NCBI RefSeq assembly: GCF_016722785.1
Contig: NZ_JAEQNE010000005.1
Location: 186,001-250,000, forward strand
Direction: 5' to 3'
DNA: 64,000 nt
Source of the DNA: Ramlibacter monticola
GTDB lineage: Bacteria > Pseudomonadota > Gammaproteobacteria > Burkholderiales > Burkholderiaceae_C
The notes beneath the pieces were generated by a model. It did not search any database. It was not told the DNA's origin and worked only from the letters and a program-made list of their open reading frames with translations. Shown here in pieces: positions 18,493 to 27,192 of this stretch. Numbering within the stretch: the first letter of the stretch is position 1; the number at the start of each line of letters is the position of its first letter. A program made the position numbers and the translations under genes.

Positions 18493-19452
18493 TCAATTGA
18501 GCTTGATGCCCTTTTCGGCGAAGTACTTGACCGCGCCCGGATGCCACGGAACGGGGCTGGCTTCCTTCTTCTGGTTCTCCAGCTTGATGTTCTCGGCCTC
18601 CTTGTGCACCGCGACGATGTCCGGCTTGTGGTCGAACACCGCCTTGACGATGTTGTAGGCCGTCTTGTCGTCCATGTTCTCGTTGACGACCAGGATGTTC
18701 TGCACGGTGGCCTGGTGGTTGTCGGTGTCCATGCCCTTGTAGACGCTCTTCGGGATCACGTCCTGCACATAGAGGTCGCCGTACTTCTTGTTCATGGCCG
18801 CCACCAGGTCGGCGTGGTCGATCATCCTGATCTTCGTATTGGGCGTGTTGGCCAGGTCGGAAACGGACGCCGTCGGCAGGCCGCCGACCCAGAAGAAGGC
18901 GTCGATCTTGCCGTCCTTCAGCGCGTTGACGGATTCGGCGACGCTGAGGCGCTCGCGCTTCATGTCCTTGTCCTTGTCCATGCCGGCCGCCTCGATCAGG
19001 CGGAAGGCCATCACCTCGGTGGCGCTGCCCGGGGAGCCGGTGGAAACGCGCTTGCCCTTCAGGTCGGCGAACTTCGAGATGCCCTTGCCGTCGACGGTGA
19101 CGACGTGCATGCGGTTGGGATACAGCACCACCAGCGTGCGCACCGCCACCTTGCCGCTCTTGAACTTGTCCTCGCCCTTGTAGGCGTCCTGGGCGGCGTC
19201 GCTCATGCTGAAGGCCACGTAGGGCTTGCCGCTGCCGATCAGCTTCAGGTTGTCGATCGAGCCGCCAGTGACTTCGGCGGTGGCCTGCATGCCCGGGACG
19301 TACTTGGACAGCACGGCCGCGAGCCCGCCGCCCATGGGGTAGTAGACCCCGCCGGTGCCGCCGGTCGCGATGGAGATGTTCTGTGCCTGCGCGCCCAGCA
19401 CGACCGCGAGGCTGGCGAGCAGGCCGAGGAGGACGGTCCTGAGGAACTTCAT
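18493..19452 (-). CDS. TAXI-family TRAP transporter solute-binding protein
   Basis: Periplasmic receptor, 319 residues. A signal peptide (MKFLRTVLLGLLASLAVVLGAQA) is followed by NISIATGGTGGVYYPMGGGLA, the hallmark opening of TAXI receptors. I start at the ATG at 19452; the frame extends 17 codons upstream without a better start, and GGAGACA lies just before this ATG. It forms an operon with the fused TRAP permease and probably the DapA-like gene. Confidence 0.93.
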   Translation of the reverse strand: MKFLRTVLLGLLASLAVVLGAQAQNISIATGGTGGVYYPMGGGLAAVLSKYVPGMQATAEVTGGSIDNLKLIGSGKPYVAFSMSDAAQDAYKGEDKFKSGKVAVRTLVVLYPNRMHVVTVDGKGISKFADLKGKRVSTGSPGSATEVMAFRLIEAAGMDKDKDMKRERLSVAESVNALKDGKIDAFFWVGGLPTASVSDLANTPNTKIRMIDHADLVAAMNKKYGDLYVQDVIPKSVYKGMDTDNHQATVQNILVVNENMDDKTAYNIVKAVFDHKPDIVAVHKEAENIKLENQKKEASPVPWHPGAVKYFAEKGIKLN

Positions 19453-19589
19453 GCTTGTCTCCGAAGTGGTTGGCGCTCCGGCGGCCAGCCGGGCGCGGAC
19501 CATTCTGCCGGCGGGGCTTCGCTGCGTGTCTGCGGACTTTCCAGCAGTCCACGGGCAGCCCGGCCGCGTTGGCGTGCTAACCTGCCGGG

Positions 19590-20021
19590 ATGTTCAACCC
19601 GTCCCAGGAAGACGTCCGCCGATTCTTCTGCGGCGTGCACGCCAAGGCGCGCGCCGGCCAGCTGCTGGACGCGCTGGAGACGCTCGCCAGCGAGTGGCTC
19701 AGGGAACATCCGGAATACGACCCGGACCTGGAGGACACCGAGGCCGCCGTGGCGCGGGTGTACGACGGGTCGGGCGGCCAGTCCAATCCCTTCCTGCACC
19801 TGTCCATGCACCTGTCGATCAGCGAGCAGTGCTCGATCGACCAGCCGAGCGGGATCCGGCAGGCGGTGGAACTGCTCGCGGCCCGGCGCAACTCGCTGCA
19901 CGAAGCGCACCACGAGGCGATGGAATGCCTCGGGCAGATGCTGTGGGAAAGCCAGCGGGCGGGGCGTCCGCCGGACGGGCAGTCGTACGTGGCGTGCGTG
20001 CAGCGGCGCGCGACGCGCTGA
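19590..20021 (+). CDS. DUF1841 family protein
   Basis: Conserved betaproteobacterial protein of unknown function, 143 residues. The opening MFNPSQEDVRRFF, the central HPEYDPDLED and the signature NPFLHLSMHLSISEQCSIDQPSGIR match DUF1841. It is His-rich in the last third (HEAHHEAME). No signal or membrane segment. It stands alone on the plus strand and ends before an inverted-repeat element that probably terminates both convergent genes. Confidence 0.85.
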   Translation: MFNPSQEDVRRFFCGVHAKARAGQLLDALETLASEWLREHPEYDPDLEDTEAAVARVYDGSGGQSNPFLHLSMHLSISEQCSIDQPSGIRQAVELLAARRNSLHEAHHEAMECLGQMLWESQRAGRPPDGQSYVACVQRRATR

Positions 20022-20040
20022 GGCTTCCGGCTTCCCGAAA

Positions 20041-20163
20041 CCAGACAGCCGAACGCAGAGGGCGCAGAGAAAACGCAGAGGACGCAGAAGAAAAGCCAAT
20101 AAGGTTGGCTGTCCTTCTGCGTCCTCTGCGTAGCCTTTGCGCCCTCTGCGTTCGGCTGTCTGG
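20041..20163. repeat. Long inverted-repeat element, 26-bp perfect arms, copy 1
   Basis: Arms 20041-20066 and 20138-20163 are perfect reverse complements (outer ends CCAGACAGCC/GGCTGTCTGG, inner GAACGCAGAGGGCGCA). Between them lie further ACGCAGAGGACGCAGA copies in both orientations. A related copy lies at 62923-63035. Both sit between convergent genes. Confidence 0.8.
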
Positions 20164-20175
20164 TCTTGAACTCGC

Positions 20176-20919
20176 TCAGTGCTTGAAGCGCGACTCCGGC
20201 ACCGTGGCGACCTCGCCGTCGAGCGAGCCCACGTACTGCGCGATGGCCTTCAGTTCCGCGGTCGAGAACTGCTTCGCGATCGCGCCCATGATGCCGTTGT
20301 TGCGGCCCACGGCGTGGTTGTCGGTGGTCTTGTACGACTTGAGTGCCTGGAACAGGTAGTCCGTGTGCTGGCCGGCGATCTTCGGGTAGCTCGGGTCGAT
20401 CGGCTTGGACAGGTTGGCGCCGTGGCAGGAGGCGCAGTTGGCCTTCTGCAGCAGGCCGGCGACCTGGGCCTCCGGTTCGCGGTTCGGCTTCTCGCCGGCG
20501 GGCTTGCGCTCTTCCTTCCCGAGGTTCTCGTAGAAGGCGGCGATGTCGGCGATGTCCTGCTCGGTCAGGCTCTCGGCGATGCTGCGCATCGTGGGGTGCC
20601 GGCGGTCGCCCGTCTTGTACGCGTTCAGCGCCGCGGCGATGTACCTGGCGTTCTGGCCCGCGATCATCGGGACCTTGTACACCTCGGGGAAGCTCGCCTG
20701 GTAGCCCTTGATGTTGTGGCAGCCGAAGCACATGGCCGTCTTGGCTTCCAGCGACTTCGGGCTGGCGGGCGTGGCCACCGCCTTCGCCGGGCCGGGGCCG
20801 GTGGCGCCGGGAGCGGCAGGCACCGCGGGAGTGCTCCCCGCGTTCGTTGCCTGCGACTGGGCCGGCGCGGTCACGCAAGCGACAGACAGGGCGAAAACCG
20901 TGATCAACAGATTCTTCAT
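20176..20919 (-). CDS. Diheme c-type cytochrome (cytochrome c4-like)
   Basis: Periplasmic electron carrier with two heme c sites, 247 residues. A signal peptide (MKNLLITVFALSVACVTAPAQSQA) is followed by a Pro/Ala-rich linker. Heme motif CFGCH is at residues 64-68, with a second CASCH in the C-terminal half (KANCASCHGANL). Each half has a downstream methionine (PMIAGQ; GIMGAI) as likely axial ligand, and the twofold repeat is typical of cytochrome c4. The Pro/Ala linker of about 35 residues is longer than usual. It may feed a terminal oxidase; no oxidase is adjacent. Confidence 0.9.
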   Translation of the reverse strand: MKNLLITVFALSVACVTAPAQSQATNAGSTPAVPAAPGATGPGPAKAVATPASPKSLEAKTAMCFGCHNIKGYQASFPEVYKVPMIAGQNARYIAAALNAYKTGDRRHPTMRSIAESLTEQDIADIAAFYENLGKEERKPAGEKPNREPEAQVAGLLQKANCASCHGANLSKPIDPSYPKIAGQHTDYLFQALKSYKTTDNHAVGRNNGIMGAIAKQFSTAELKAIAQYVGSLDGEVATVPESRFKH

Positions 20920-21013
20920 TTTGCGCGCACAATCTGACGGAGGTCAGTCTCTTTAAATCAACCTGAGATTATAAGGGGCCCTTCCCCCGCGCCCCTCCCA
21001 CCTACTTTCCCCA

Positions 21014-21856
21014 ATGAAGTTCCAAGGCTCCCAGAACTACGTCGCCACGCAGGACCTGATGCTGGCGGTGAACGCATCCATCACCCTGAAGCGCCCGCTG
21101 CTGGTCAAGGGCGAGCCGGGCACGGGCAAGACGATGCTGGCCGAGGAGGTGGCCGAGGCCCTGCAGATGCCCTTGCTGCAATGGCACATCAAGTCCACCA
21201 CGAAGGCGCAGCAGGGCCTGTACGAATACGACGCGGTGAGCCGGCTGCGCGATTCGCAGCTCGGCGACCAGCGCGTGATGGACATCCACAACTACATCGT
21301 CAAGGGCGTGCTGTGGCAGGCCTTCACCGCAGACCAGCCGGTGGCGCTGCTGATCGACGAGATCGACAAGGCCGACATCGAGTTCCCCAACGACCTGCTG
21401 CGCGAACTGGACCGGATGGAGTTCTACGTCTACGAGACGCGCGAGCTGGTCAAGGCGAAGCACCGGCCGCTGGTGTTCATCACCTCCAACAACGAGAAGG
21501 AACTGCCCGACGCCTTCCTGCGCCGCTGCTTCTTCCACTACATCAAGTTCCCCGATGCCGACACGATGAAGCAGATCGTGGACGTGCACTTCCCGGGCCT
21601 CAAGAAGGAGCTGCTGACCGGCGCGCTGAAGACCTTCTACGACGTGCGCAACCTGCCGGGCCTGAAGAAGAAGCCCAGCACCTCCGAGCTGCTGGACTGG
21701 CTGAAGCTGCTCCTGGCCGAGGACATCCCGGTGGAGGCGCTGCAAAGCAAGGACGACAAGGTCGCCGTGCCGCCGCTGGTGGGTGCGCTGCTGAAGAACG
21801 AACAGGACGTGACCCTGTTCGAGAAGCTCGTGTTCATGCAGCGGCACAACCGCTGA
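21014..21856 (+). CDS. MoxR-family AAA+ ATPase
   Basis: Cytoplasmic AAA+ chaperone-like ATPase, 280 residues. Walker A GEPGTGKT at 33-40, Walker B LLIDEIDKA at 112-120, sensor 1 FITSNNEKELPDAFLRRC, and the post-sensor segment STSELLDWLKLLL. MoxR proteins usually act with VWA-domain proteins to mature metalloenzymes or insert cofactors. A VWA gene lies three genes downstream on the same strand (23382), so the pair probably works together despite two intervening genes. Confidence 0.92.
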   Translation: MKFQGSQNYVATQDLMLAVNASITLKRPLLVKGEPGTGKTMLAEEVAEALQMPLLQWHIKSTTKAQQGLYEYDAVSRLRDSQLGDQRVMDIHNYIVKGVLWQAFTADQPVALLIDEIDKADIEFPNDLLRELDRMEFYVYETRELVKAKHRPLVFITSNNEKELPDAFLRRCFFHYIKFPDADTMKQIVDVHFPGLKKELLTGALKTFYDVRNLPGLKKKPSTSELLDWLKLLLAEDIPVEALQSKDDKVAVPPLVGALLKNEQDVTLFEKLVFMQRHNR

Positions 21857-21861
21857 AGGCC

Positions 21862-22770
21862 ATGCGTCCCCTTGCGTTTTTCCTGATGGCCGCCGTCCTC
21901 GGGGCCGGCGGCGCCGCGCGCGCGCAGACGCCCGCTCCCACGGCAGGGGAGGAATTGAAGCGCCTCTGCGCCACGGTCGGCATGAACCCCATCGATGCGC
22001 GCGAGGCCGCCCGCCGCGCCGAGTGCATCCTGACCGGCACGCTTCCGAGCTCCAACCGCTACGAGGAGGCCCGCGTGCTCGCGCGCTGGGCCCTGTCCAA
22101 GGGCGAGCCCACGGGCGGGCTGATGCTCTACCTGGCCTTCCAGAACGACCCCGCCAACCAGCCCGCGCGCGACGGCAAGGCCGACGCCGAGGCCTACCGC
22201 CGGCTGGCCGCGCGCACCGTGCCGGAGCGCCGCGAGCAGATCGAGGCGATCGAAGGCCTGGGCTTCGCGGCCGGCAAGGGCAATCGCGCCGCCGGCACCC
22301 TGCTGGCCGCCTACTTCCACGACACGCTCGCACCGCGCAACGTCTCGCGCCTGGGCGCGATCACGGGCGTGTTGCTGCGCACCGGCGAGCGCGACGCGGT
22401 GATCGAGCGCTTCGCGCGCGAAGCCGATGCCGTGGCGCGCGAAGCCGCCGGCACCAAGGCCTCGGCGCGCGCCTTCTTCGGGGCCTACGGCGATGCGGCC
22501 GCGGCCGCGAAGCAGGGATATCGCGAGCTGTCGGGCGGAAAGACCTGCGAGGCCCCGCAACTCAAGTCGGTGGAGGCCGGCGAGCTCCAGGACGCCCAGT
22601 TCCTGCCGCTGGCGGGGACGCTCGTCGCCGAGAGTTACCTGGTGCGCGGCCACTGGACGGAAACCTGGACCTTCTCGGCCTGCGCCCAGTCGGTGCCGGT
22701 GAAGGTCCGGTTCGAGGCGGACGGCTGGGGCGGCGGCACCTCCTCCGCGGGCTTCCACAAGGGCGCCTGA
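21862..22770 (+). CDS. Secreted/periplasmic protein of unknown function
   Basis: 302 residues, starting 5 bp after the moxR stop. A signal peptide (MRPLAFFLMAAVLGAGGAARA, cleavage after ARA) is followed by a helical Ala/Arg-rich body with tetratricopeptide-like periodicity (ARWALSKGEPTGGLMLYLAF; AYRRLAARTVPERREQIEAI) and a C-terminal beta-rich part (TWTFSACAQSVPVKVRFEADGWGGG). Cysteines at the N- and C-terminal ends could form disulfides. I do not recognise a family. The position inside the moxR-VWA cluster is the only hint. Confidence 0.75.
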   Translation: MRPLAFFLMAAVLGAGGAARAQTPAPTAGEELKRLCATVGMNPIDAREAARRAECILTGTLPSSNRYEEARVLARWALSKGEPTGGLMLYLAFQNDPANQPARDGKADAEAYRRLAARTVPERREQIEAIEGLGFAAGKGNRAAGTLLAAYFHDTLAPRNVSRLGAITGVLLRTGERDAVIERFAREADAVAREAAGTKASARAFFGAYGDAAAAAKQGYRELSGGKTCEAPQLKSVEAGELQDAQFLPLAGTLVAESYLVRGHWTETWTFSACAQSVPVKVRFEADGWGGGTSSAGFHKGA

Positions 22771-22780
22771 GGAGGGTCGC

Positions 22781-23380
22781 ATGAGGAAGCCGGAACCCGT
22801 CGTCCTCGCCGATGCGCGGCTGCGGCTGGAGCCGATGACGGCCGACCATGCTGCGGCACTCGAAACGGCGGCGCGCGACGGCGAACTGTGGAACCTGCGC
22901 GTGACCTCCGTGCCCGCGCCAGGCGAAACCGCGGCCTACGTCGCGGCCGCCCTGAAGGGCTACGACGAAGGCCACATGCTGCCCTTCGTGGTGGTCGACC
23001 CCGCCAGCGGCCGCCTCATCGGCACCACCCGCTACCACGACATCGTGCCGGCGGTGGAGCGGCTGGAGATCGGCTACACCTGGTACGGCCGGTCCTGGCA
23101 GCGCACGCACGTGAACACCACCGCCAAGCTGCTGCTGATGCAGCACGCGTTCGAGACCCTCGGCGCGCAGCTGGTGGGTTGGCGCACCGACAACTACAAC
23201 TTCGCGAGCCAGCGCGCGATCGAGCGCCTCGGCGCGAAGAAGGACGGCGTGCTGCGCCACCACGCGCTGCGGCGCGACGGCACGGTGCGCGACACGGTGA
23301 TGTACAGCCTGGCGGCGGGCGAGTGGCCGGAGGTGAAGGCGCACCTGCGGTACCAGCTCACCCGACCGAGGGAGGCCTGA
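22781..23380 (+). CDS. GNAT-family N-acetyltransferase (RimJ/RimL-like)
   Basis: 199 residues, ATG preceded by GGAGGG. The N-terminus VVLADARLRLEPMTADHAAAL and the core GRLIGTTRYHDI, EIGYTWYGRSWQRTHVNTTAKLLLMQHAF and LVGWRTDNYNFASQRAIERLGAKKDGVLRHH are typical of RimJ/RimL-type acetyltransferases acting on protein N-termini, amino acids or antibiotics. The acetyl-CoA loop is diverged. Cytoplasmic; target unknown. It lies between the secreted protein and the VWA gene with short gaps. Confidence 0.87.
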   Translation: MRKPEPVVLADARLRLEPMTADHAAALETAARDGELWNLRVTSVPAPGETAAYVAAALKGYDEGHMLPFVVVDPASGRLIGTTRYHDIVPAVERLEIGYTWYGRSWQRTHVNTTAKLLLMQHAFETLGAQLVGWRTDNYNFASQRAIERLGAKKDGVLRHHALRRDGTVRDTVMYSLAAGEWPEVKAHLRYQLTRPREA

Positions 23381-23381
23381 A

Positions 23382-24572
23382 ATGCTGATCGACTTCTTCT
23401 ACACTCTGCGCAGCGCCAAGCTGCCGGTCTCGGTCAAGGAATACCTGACGCTCGTCGAGGCGCTCAAGGAAGGCGTGGTCGGCCCGACCAGCGATGGCGC
23501 CTTCAGCATCGACGACTTCTACTATCTCGCCCGCACCGCGCTGGTGAAGGACGAGAAGCACTACGACAAGTTCGACCGCGCCTTCGCCGCCTACTTCAAG
23601 GGCGTGGAGCTGATCGCCGACTTCACCAAGGACGTCCCGCTGGAGTGGCTGCGCAAGAACCTGGAGCTCGAGCTCTCGCCCGAGGAGAAGGCGAAGATCG
23701 AGAAGATGGGCTGGGACGAGCTCATGGAGACGCTGAAGAAGCGCTTCGAGGAGCAGAAGGAACGCCACGAGGGCGGCAGCAAGATGATTGGCACCGGCGG
23801 CACCTCGCCCTTCGGTGCCTACGGCTACAACCCGCAGGGCATCCGCATCGGGCAGGACAAGGGCCGCAACAAGAGCGCCGTGAAGGTGTGGGACCAGCGC
23901 GCCTACAAGGACTACGACGACAGCCAGGAACTGGGCACGCGCAACATCAAGGTGGCGCTGCGCCGGCTGCGCAAGTTCGCGCGCGAGGGCGCCGAGGAGG
24001 AGCTGGACCTCGACGACACCATCCGTTCGACGGCCGCCAACGCGGGCTGGCTCGACATCAAGATGGTGCCGGAGCGGCACAACAACGTGAAGGTGCTGCT
24101 GCTGATGGACGTGGGCGGCACCATGGACGAACACATCCACCGCGTCGAGGAGATGTTCTCCGCGGCGAAGGCGGAGTTCAAGCATCTCGAGTTCTACTAC
24201 TTCCACAACTGCGTCTACGACTTCATGTGGAAGAACAACCGGCGGCGCTTCTCGGAGAAGTTCCCGACCTGGGACATCATCCGCAAGTACAACAAGGACT
24301 ACAAGCTGGTCTTCGTCGGCGACGCGACGATGAGCCCGTACGAGATCCTGCAGCCGGGCGGCAGCGTCGAATACAACAACGAGGAGGCCGGCGCCGAGTG
24401 GCTGCAGCGCCTGACCCACGCCTTTCCCAAGTTCGCCTGGATCAACCCGGAGCCGCAGGGCGTCTGGCAGTACCGCCAGAGCATTGCCGTGATCCAGCAG
24501 CTGATGAACCAGCGCATGTATCCGCTGACGATCAAGGGGCTGGAAGAGGCGATGCGGCTCCTGAGCAAATAG
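23382..24572 (+). CDS. VWA domain-containing protein (CoxE-like)
   Basis: 396 residues, starting one base after the GNAT stop. The N-terminal helical half has a charged segment around residues 100-135 and a glycine-rich patch GGSKMIGTGGTSPFG. The VWA domain follows, with a MIDAS-like motif DVGGTMDEH at 243-251 in place of the usual DxSxS, then VFVGDATMSPYEI. CoxE-like VWA proteins act with MoxR ATPases; the MoxR gene at 21014 is the likely partner. Cytoplasmic, no signal peptide. Confidence 0.9.
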   Translation: MLIDFFYTLRSAKLPVSVKEYLTLVEALKEGVVGPTSDGAFSIDDFYYLARTALVKDEKHYDKFDRAFAAYFKGVELIADFTKDVPLEWLRKNLELELSPEEKAKIEKMGWDELMETLKKRFEEQKERHEGGSKMIGTGGTSPFGAYGYNPQGIRIGQDKGRNKSAVKVWDQRAYKDYDDSQELGTRNIKVALRRLRKFAREGAEEELDLDDTIRSTAANAGWLDIKMVPERHNNVKVLLLMDVGGTMDEHIHRVEEMFSAAKAEFKHLEFYYFHNCVYDFMWKNNRRRFSEKFPTWDIIRKYNKDYKLVFVGDATMSPYEILQPGGSVEYNNEEAGAEWLQRLTHAFPKFAWINPEPQGVWQYRQSIAVIQQLMNQRMYPLTIKGLEEAMRLLSK

Positions 24573-24592
24573 CCTGCGGCGCCCCCAACGAG

Positions 24593-24614
24593 AACGGCCC
24601 CGCGAGGGGCCGTT
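24593..24614. terminator. Bidirectional terminator hairpin
   Basis: AACGGCCCC-GCGA-GGGGCCGTT, a perfect 9-bp stem, lies between the convergent VWA gene and Bug receptor gene. It is followed by GCTCTT on the plus strand. Confidence 0.7.
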
Positions 24615-24635
24615 GCTCTTGGCGCGAAAGGAGCG

Positions 24636-25598
24636 TCAGTTGGTGATCTTCGCCTGCACCACCACCTGGTTCCAGCGCTTGCGCGTGTCGCGCAGCCAGG
24701 CGGCCGAGGCTTCGGGGTTCAGGTCGGTGGCCGCGTAGTCGGCCGTGCGATTGAACTCCATCACCTCCGGCGTCTTCATCGCGGCTGCCAGTTCACGCGC
24801 CAGCAGGTGCTGGATCTCCTTGGGCGTGTTCGCAGGCACCGCCACCACGTAGGCGAAGGTGGCGTTGAACTGCGGGTAGCCGAGCTCCGCCACCGTGGGC
24901 ACATCGGGCGCGGAGGCCGAGCGCTGGCTGCCGGACACCGCCAGCGCCTTGAGCTTGCCCGCCTTGGCCTGCGGCCAGATGCCGCTGGTGACGGCGAACA
25001 CGCTGTCGACCTGGCCGCTCATGACGTCGACCACCGAGGCGCCGGTGCCCTTGTAGGGGACGTGCACCATCTCGGTCCCGGTGGTGCCCAGGAAGGCGGC
25101 CATCGTCAGGTGGCTGGGCGAGCCGTTGCCGCCGGAGGCATAGGCCATCTTGCTGGACTTCGCGAGCTTCAGGAATTCGGCGAGGTTGTTGGCCTTCACG
25201 TTCGGGCCCACCGCCAGCATCTGGCTGTAGGTCACCGGCACGCCGATCACGGCGAAGTCCTTGTTCACGTCGAAGGGCATCTTCTCGTACAGCGAGGGAT
25301 TCACCGTGAAGGTGGAGTCCAGCGCGAAGAGCAGCGTGTAGCCGTCGGCCGGCGCCTTGGCGACGAAGTCGGTGCCGACGTTGCCGCCCGCGCCCGGCTT
25401 GTTCTCCACCACCATCGGCTGCTTCAGCCGCTGCGACATCTGGTTGACCACGGCGCGCGCGAATGCGTCCAGCGGACCGGGCACCGTGGTGACCACCACC
25501 TTGATCGGGCGGTCGGGGTATTGCTGCGCGAGCGCGGAGCCCGTCGTCATCACCGCCGCTGCGGCCACCGCACCGGCCACCATCTTCATCAGTTTCAC
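24636..25598 (-). CDS. Bug-family tripartite tricarboxylate transporter substrate-binding protein
   Basis: Periplasmic receptor, 320 residues from a GTG at 25598 that has AAGGAACAG upstream; an ATG three codons later is an alternative. Signal peptide VKLMKMVAGAVAAAAVMTTGSALA, then QQYPDRPIKVVVTTVPGPLDAFARAV and NKPGAGGNVGTDFVAK. The usual VPFxAGGxxD loop is changed to VTTVPGPLDAF, suggesting an unusual ligand. No TctAB genes nearby. It is the last gene on the minus strand of the diiron-oxidase cluster and could supply its substrate, but a 98-bp gap separates it. Confidence 0.9.
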   Translation of the reverse strand: MKLMKMVAGAVAAAAVMTTGSALAQQYPDRPIKVVVTTVPGPLDAFARAVVNQMSQRLKQPMVVENKPGAGGNVGTDFVAKAPADGYTLLFALDSTFTVNPSLYEKMPFDVNKDFAVIGVPVTYSQMLAVGPNVKANNLAEFLKLAKSSKMAYASGGNGSPSHLTMAAFLGTTGTEMVHVPYKGTGASVVDVMSGQVDSVFAVTSGIWPQAKAGKLKALAVSGSQRSASAPDVPTVAELGYPQFNATFAYVVAVPANTPKEIQHLLARELAAAMKTPEVMEFNRTADYAATDLNPEASAAWLRDTRKRWNQVVVQAKITN

Positions 25599-25696
25599 GA
25601 CCTGTTCCTTTCCACTTCCCAATTGGCGGCCAGAATCGGCCAGATTGCCACAAAAGTTCGCGGACGACATGCGTCCCGCAGATAGACCGTATAAGT

Positions 25697-26698
25697 TCAT
25701 GCCAACGCCCCCTCGTGCTGGAAGCTGAAGCCGTCCGCGTAGACGTGCTCCGCGCTGGCGCCCCGCGCCAGGAAGCGCCGCTTGGCGTCGGAAATCATGG
25801 CCGGCGAACCGCAGAGGTAGACCGCGTGTTCCGACAGGTCCGGCAGGTCCCGCTCCACGGCGTCCTGCACGTAGCCCCGCCGGCCATTCCACGTGTCACT
25901 CCCGCGCGAAAGCACCGGCACGAAGCTGAAGTCGTACAGCCGCTCGCCCCAGCGGCGGATCTCGTCGGCCAGGTAGAGATCGCTCTCCGTGCGCATGCCC
26001 CAGTACAGGGACACGGGCGGGCAGTCCTCGTCGTCCATCAGGGTTTCCAGCATGCTCTTGAGCGGCGCCAGGCCCGTCCCCGTCGCCACCATCAGCAGCG
26101 GCCGGTAGTCCTCCTCGTGCAGGCGGAAGCCGCCCAGCGGGATTTCCACCTCGAGGCGGTCGCCGGCGCGCAACTGGCGCAGCGCGCCGTCGGTGAAGCG
26201 CCCCCCCGGCACCCGGCGCACGTGGAAGTCGACACGGTTGCCGGCGGGCCGCGACGCCATCGAGAAGCTGCGGTGTCCGCCTCCGGGCAGCAGCACGTTC
26301 ATGTACTGGCCCGGCCGGTAGTCCAGGGACTCCGCCTCGACCTCCAGTTCCAGGTTGACGACGTCCGGCGCGAGCTGCCGCAGGCCGCGCACCACGCTGC
26401 TGCGTCGCTGGGACTCCGGGGCCGTGGTCGCCGGCACGCTGATCGACAGGTCGCTGCAGGCGCGGGCCTGGCAGGCCAGCGCGAAGCCGGCCTGCGCTTC
26501 CTCGTCGGAGAGCGCCATCGGCATCTCCTCGTAGGCGACGTTGCCTGCCACCAGCCGGATGCGGCACGTGCCGCAGCCGCCGAAGGTGCATTCGTGCGGC
26601 AGCCGCACGCCCTGGCGCGTCGCGGCGTCCAGCAGGGACTCGTCGCCGCCCGCCTCGAAGGCGCAGCCGGTCTCGAGCACGAACACGCGGTGCTTCAT
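25697..26698 (-). CDS. [2Fe-2S]/FAD/NAD(P)H reductase (oxygenase electron-transfer component)
   Basis: Cytoplasmic reductase of 333 residues that passes electrons from NAD(P)H to an oxygenase or ferredoxin. The N-terminal plant-type [2Fe-2S] domain has ligands Cys37, Cys42, Cys45 and Cys76. The FAD domain carries RSFSMAS at 143-149. The NAD domain has GTGLAPLKSM at 207-216 and YLCGSPAMI near 294-302. The architecture matches phenol hydroxylase/toluene monooxygenase reductases. Its ATG overlaps the GlcG-like gene stop by four bases, so it is translated with the oxidase cluster. Confidence 0.93.
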   Translation of the reverse strand: MKHRVFVLETGCAFEAGGDESLLDAATRQGVRLPHECTFGGCGTCRIRLVAGNVAYEEMPMALSDEEAQAGFALACQARACSDLSISVPATTAPESQRRSSVVRGLRQLAPDVVNLELEVEAESLDYRPGQYMNVLLPGGGHRSFSMASRPAGNRVDFHVRRVPGGRFTDGALRQLRAGDRLEVEIPLGGFRLHEEDYRPLLMVATGTGLAPLKSMLETLMDDEDCPPVSLYWGMRTESDLYLADEIRRWGERLYDFSFVPVLSRGSDTWNGRRGYVQDAVERDLPDLSEHAVYLCGSPAMISDAKRRFLARGASAEHVYADGFSFQHEGALA

Positions 26699-27174
26699 TT
26701 CTTGATGTCCGCCTGCACGGTGACGTCGTAGCCCTGCGCCTGCAGCAGTTCGCCGAGCGCCTGCAGGCCGGCCACGCCGCACTGCGTGTCCTGCTCGCCG
26801 TTGCCGCCGGACAGGCCGATGCCGCCGACCACCTCGCCGTTCACCACGATCGGGTAGCCGCCGACGAAGGCGGCGAAGCGGCCTTCGAAACTGAGCTGGA
26901 TGCCGAAGGCCTCGTTGCCGGGCAGCGCCGGGCCGTCCGGCGCACGGGTGAACAGGTGGGTCGAGCGCTTGTGGCCGCTCGCGGTGAAGGCCTTGTTCCA
27001 GGCGATCTGCGGGCCGGTGATGCGGCCGCCGTCCATGCGTTCGAGCACCAGGGGATAGCCGCCCTCGTCGACGACGCACACCGTCTCCTTCACCCCGATC
27101 TCCTCGGCCTTCTTCAGCGCCGCACGCGCCATGTGCCTGGCTTCCGCCAGTTCCAGCTTGATCGCTTTCTTCAT
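26695..27174 (-). CDS. GlcG/HbpS-family protein (heme-binding family)
   Basis: 159 residues, typical GlcG/HbpS length (Pfam Haem_degrading/GlcG fold). It opens MKKAIKLELAEARHMARAALKKAEE, with the family's VVDEGGYPLVLERMDG, AWNKAFTASG and a glycine-rich GGYPIVVNGEVVGGIGLSG. Some members bind heme; many sit in catabolic operons with unknown role. No signal peptide. Lies between an aldehyde dehydrogenase (18-bp gap) and the reductase (4-bp overlap). Confidence 0.9.
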   Translation of the reverse strand: MKKAIKLELAEARHMARAALKKAEEIGVKETVCVVDEGGYPLVLERMDGGRITGPQIAWNKAFTASGHKRSTHLFTRAPDGPALPGNEAFGIQLSFEGRFAAFVGGYPIVVNGEVVGGIGLSGGNGEQDTQCGVAGLQALGELLQAQGYDVTVQADIKK

Positions 27175-27192
27175 GCTCGGTCTCTTTCTCTC

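Noticed and set aside
20041..20163. Possible CRISPR or tandem array because of repeated GCAGAGG units
   Set aside because: Units are inverted as well as direct, unevenly spaced and without unique spacers; it is a palindromic element.
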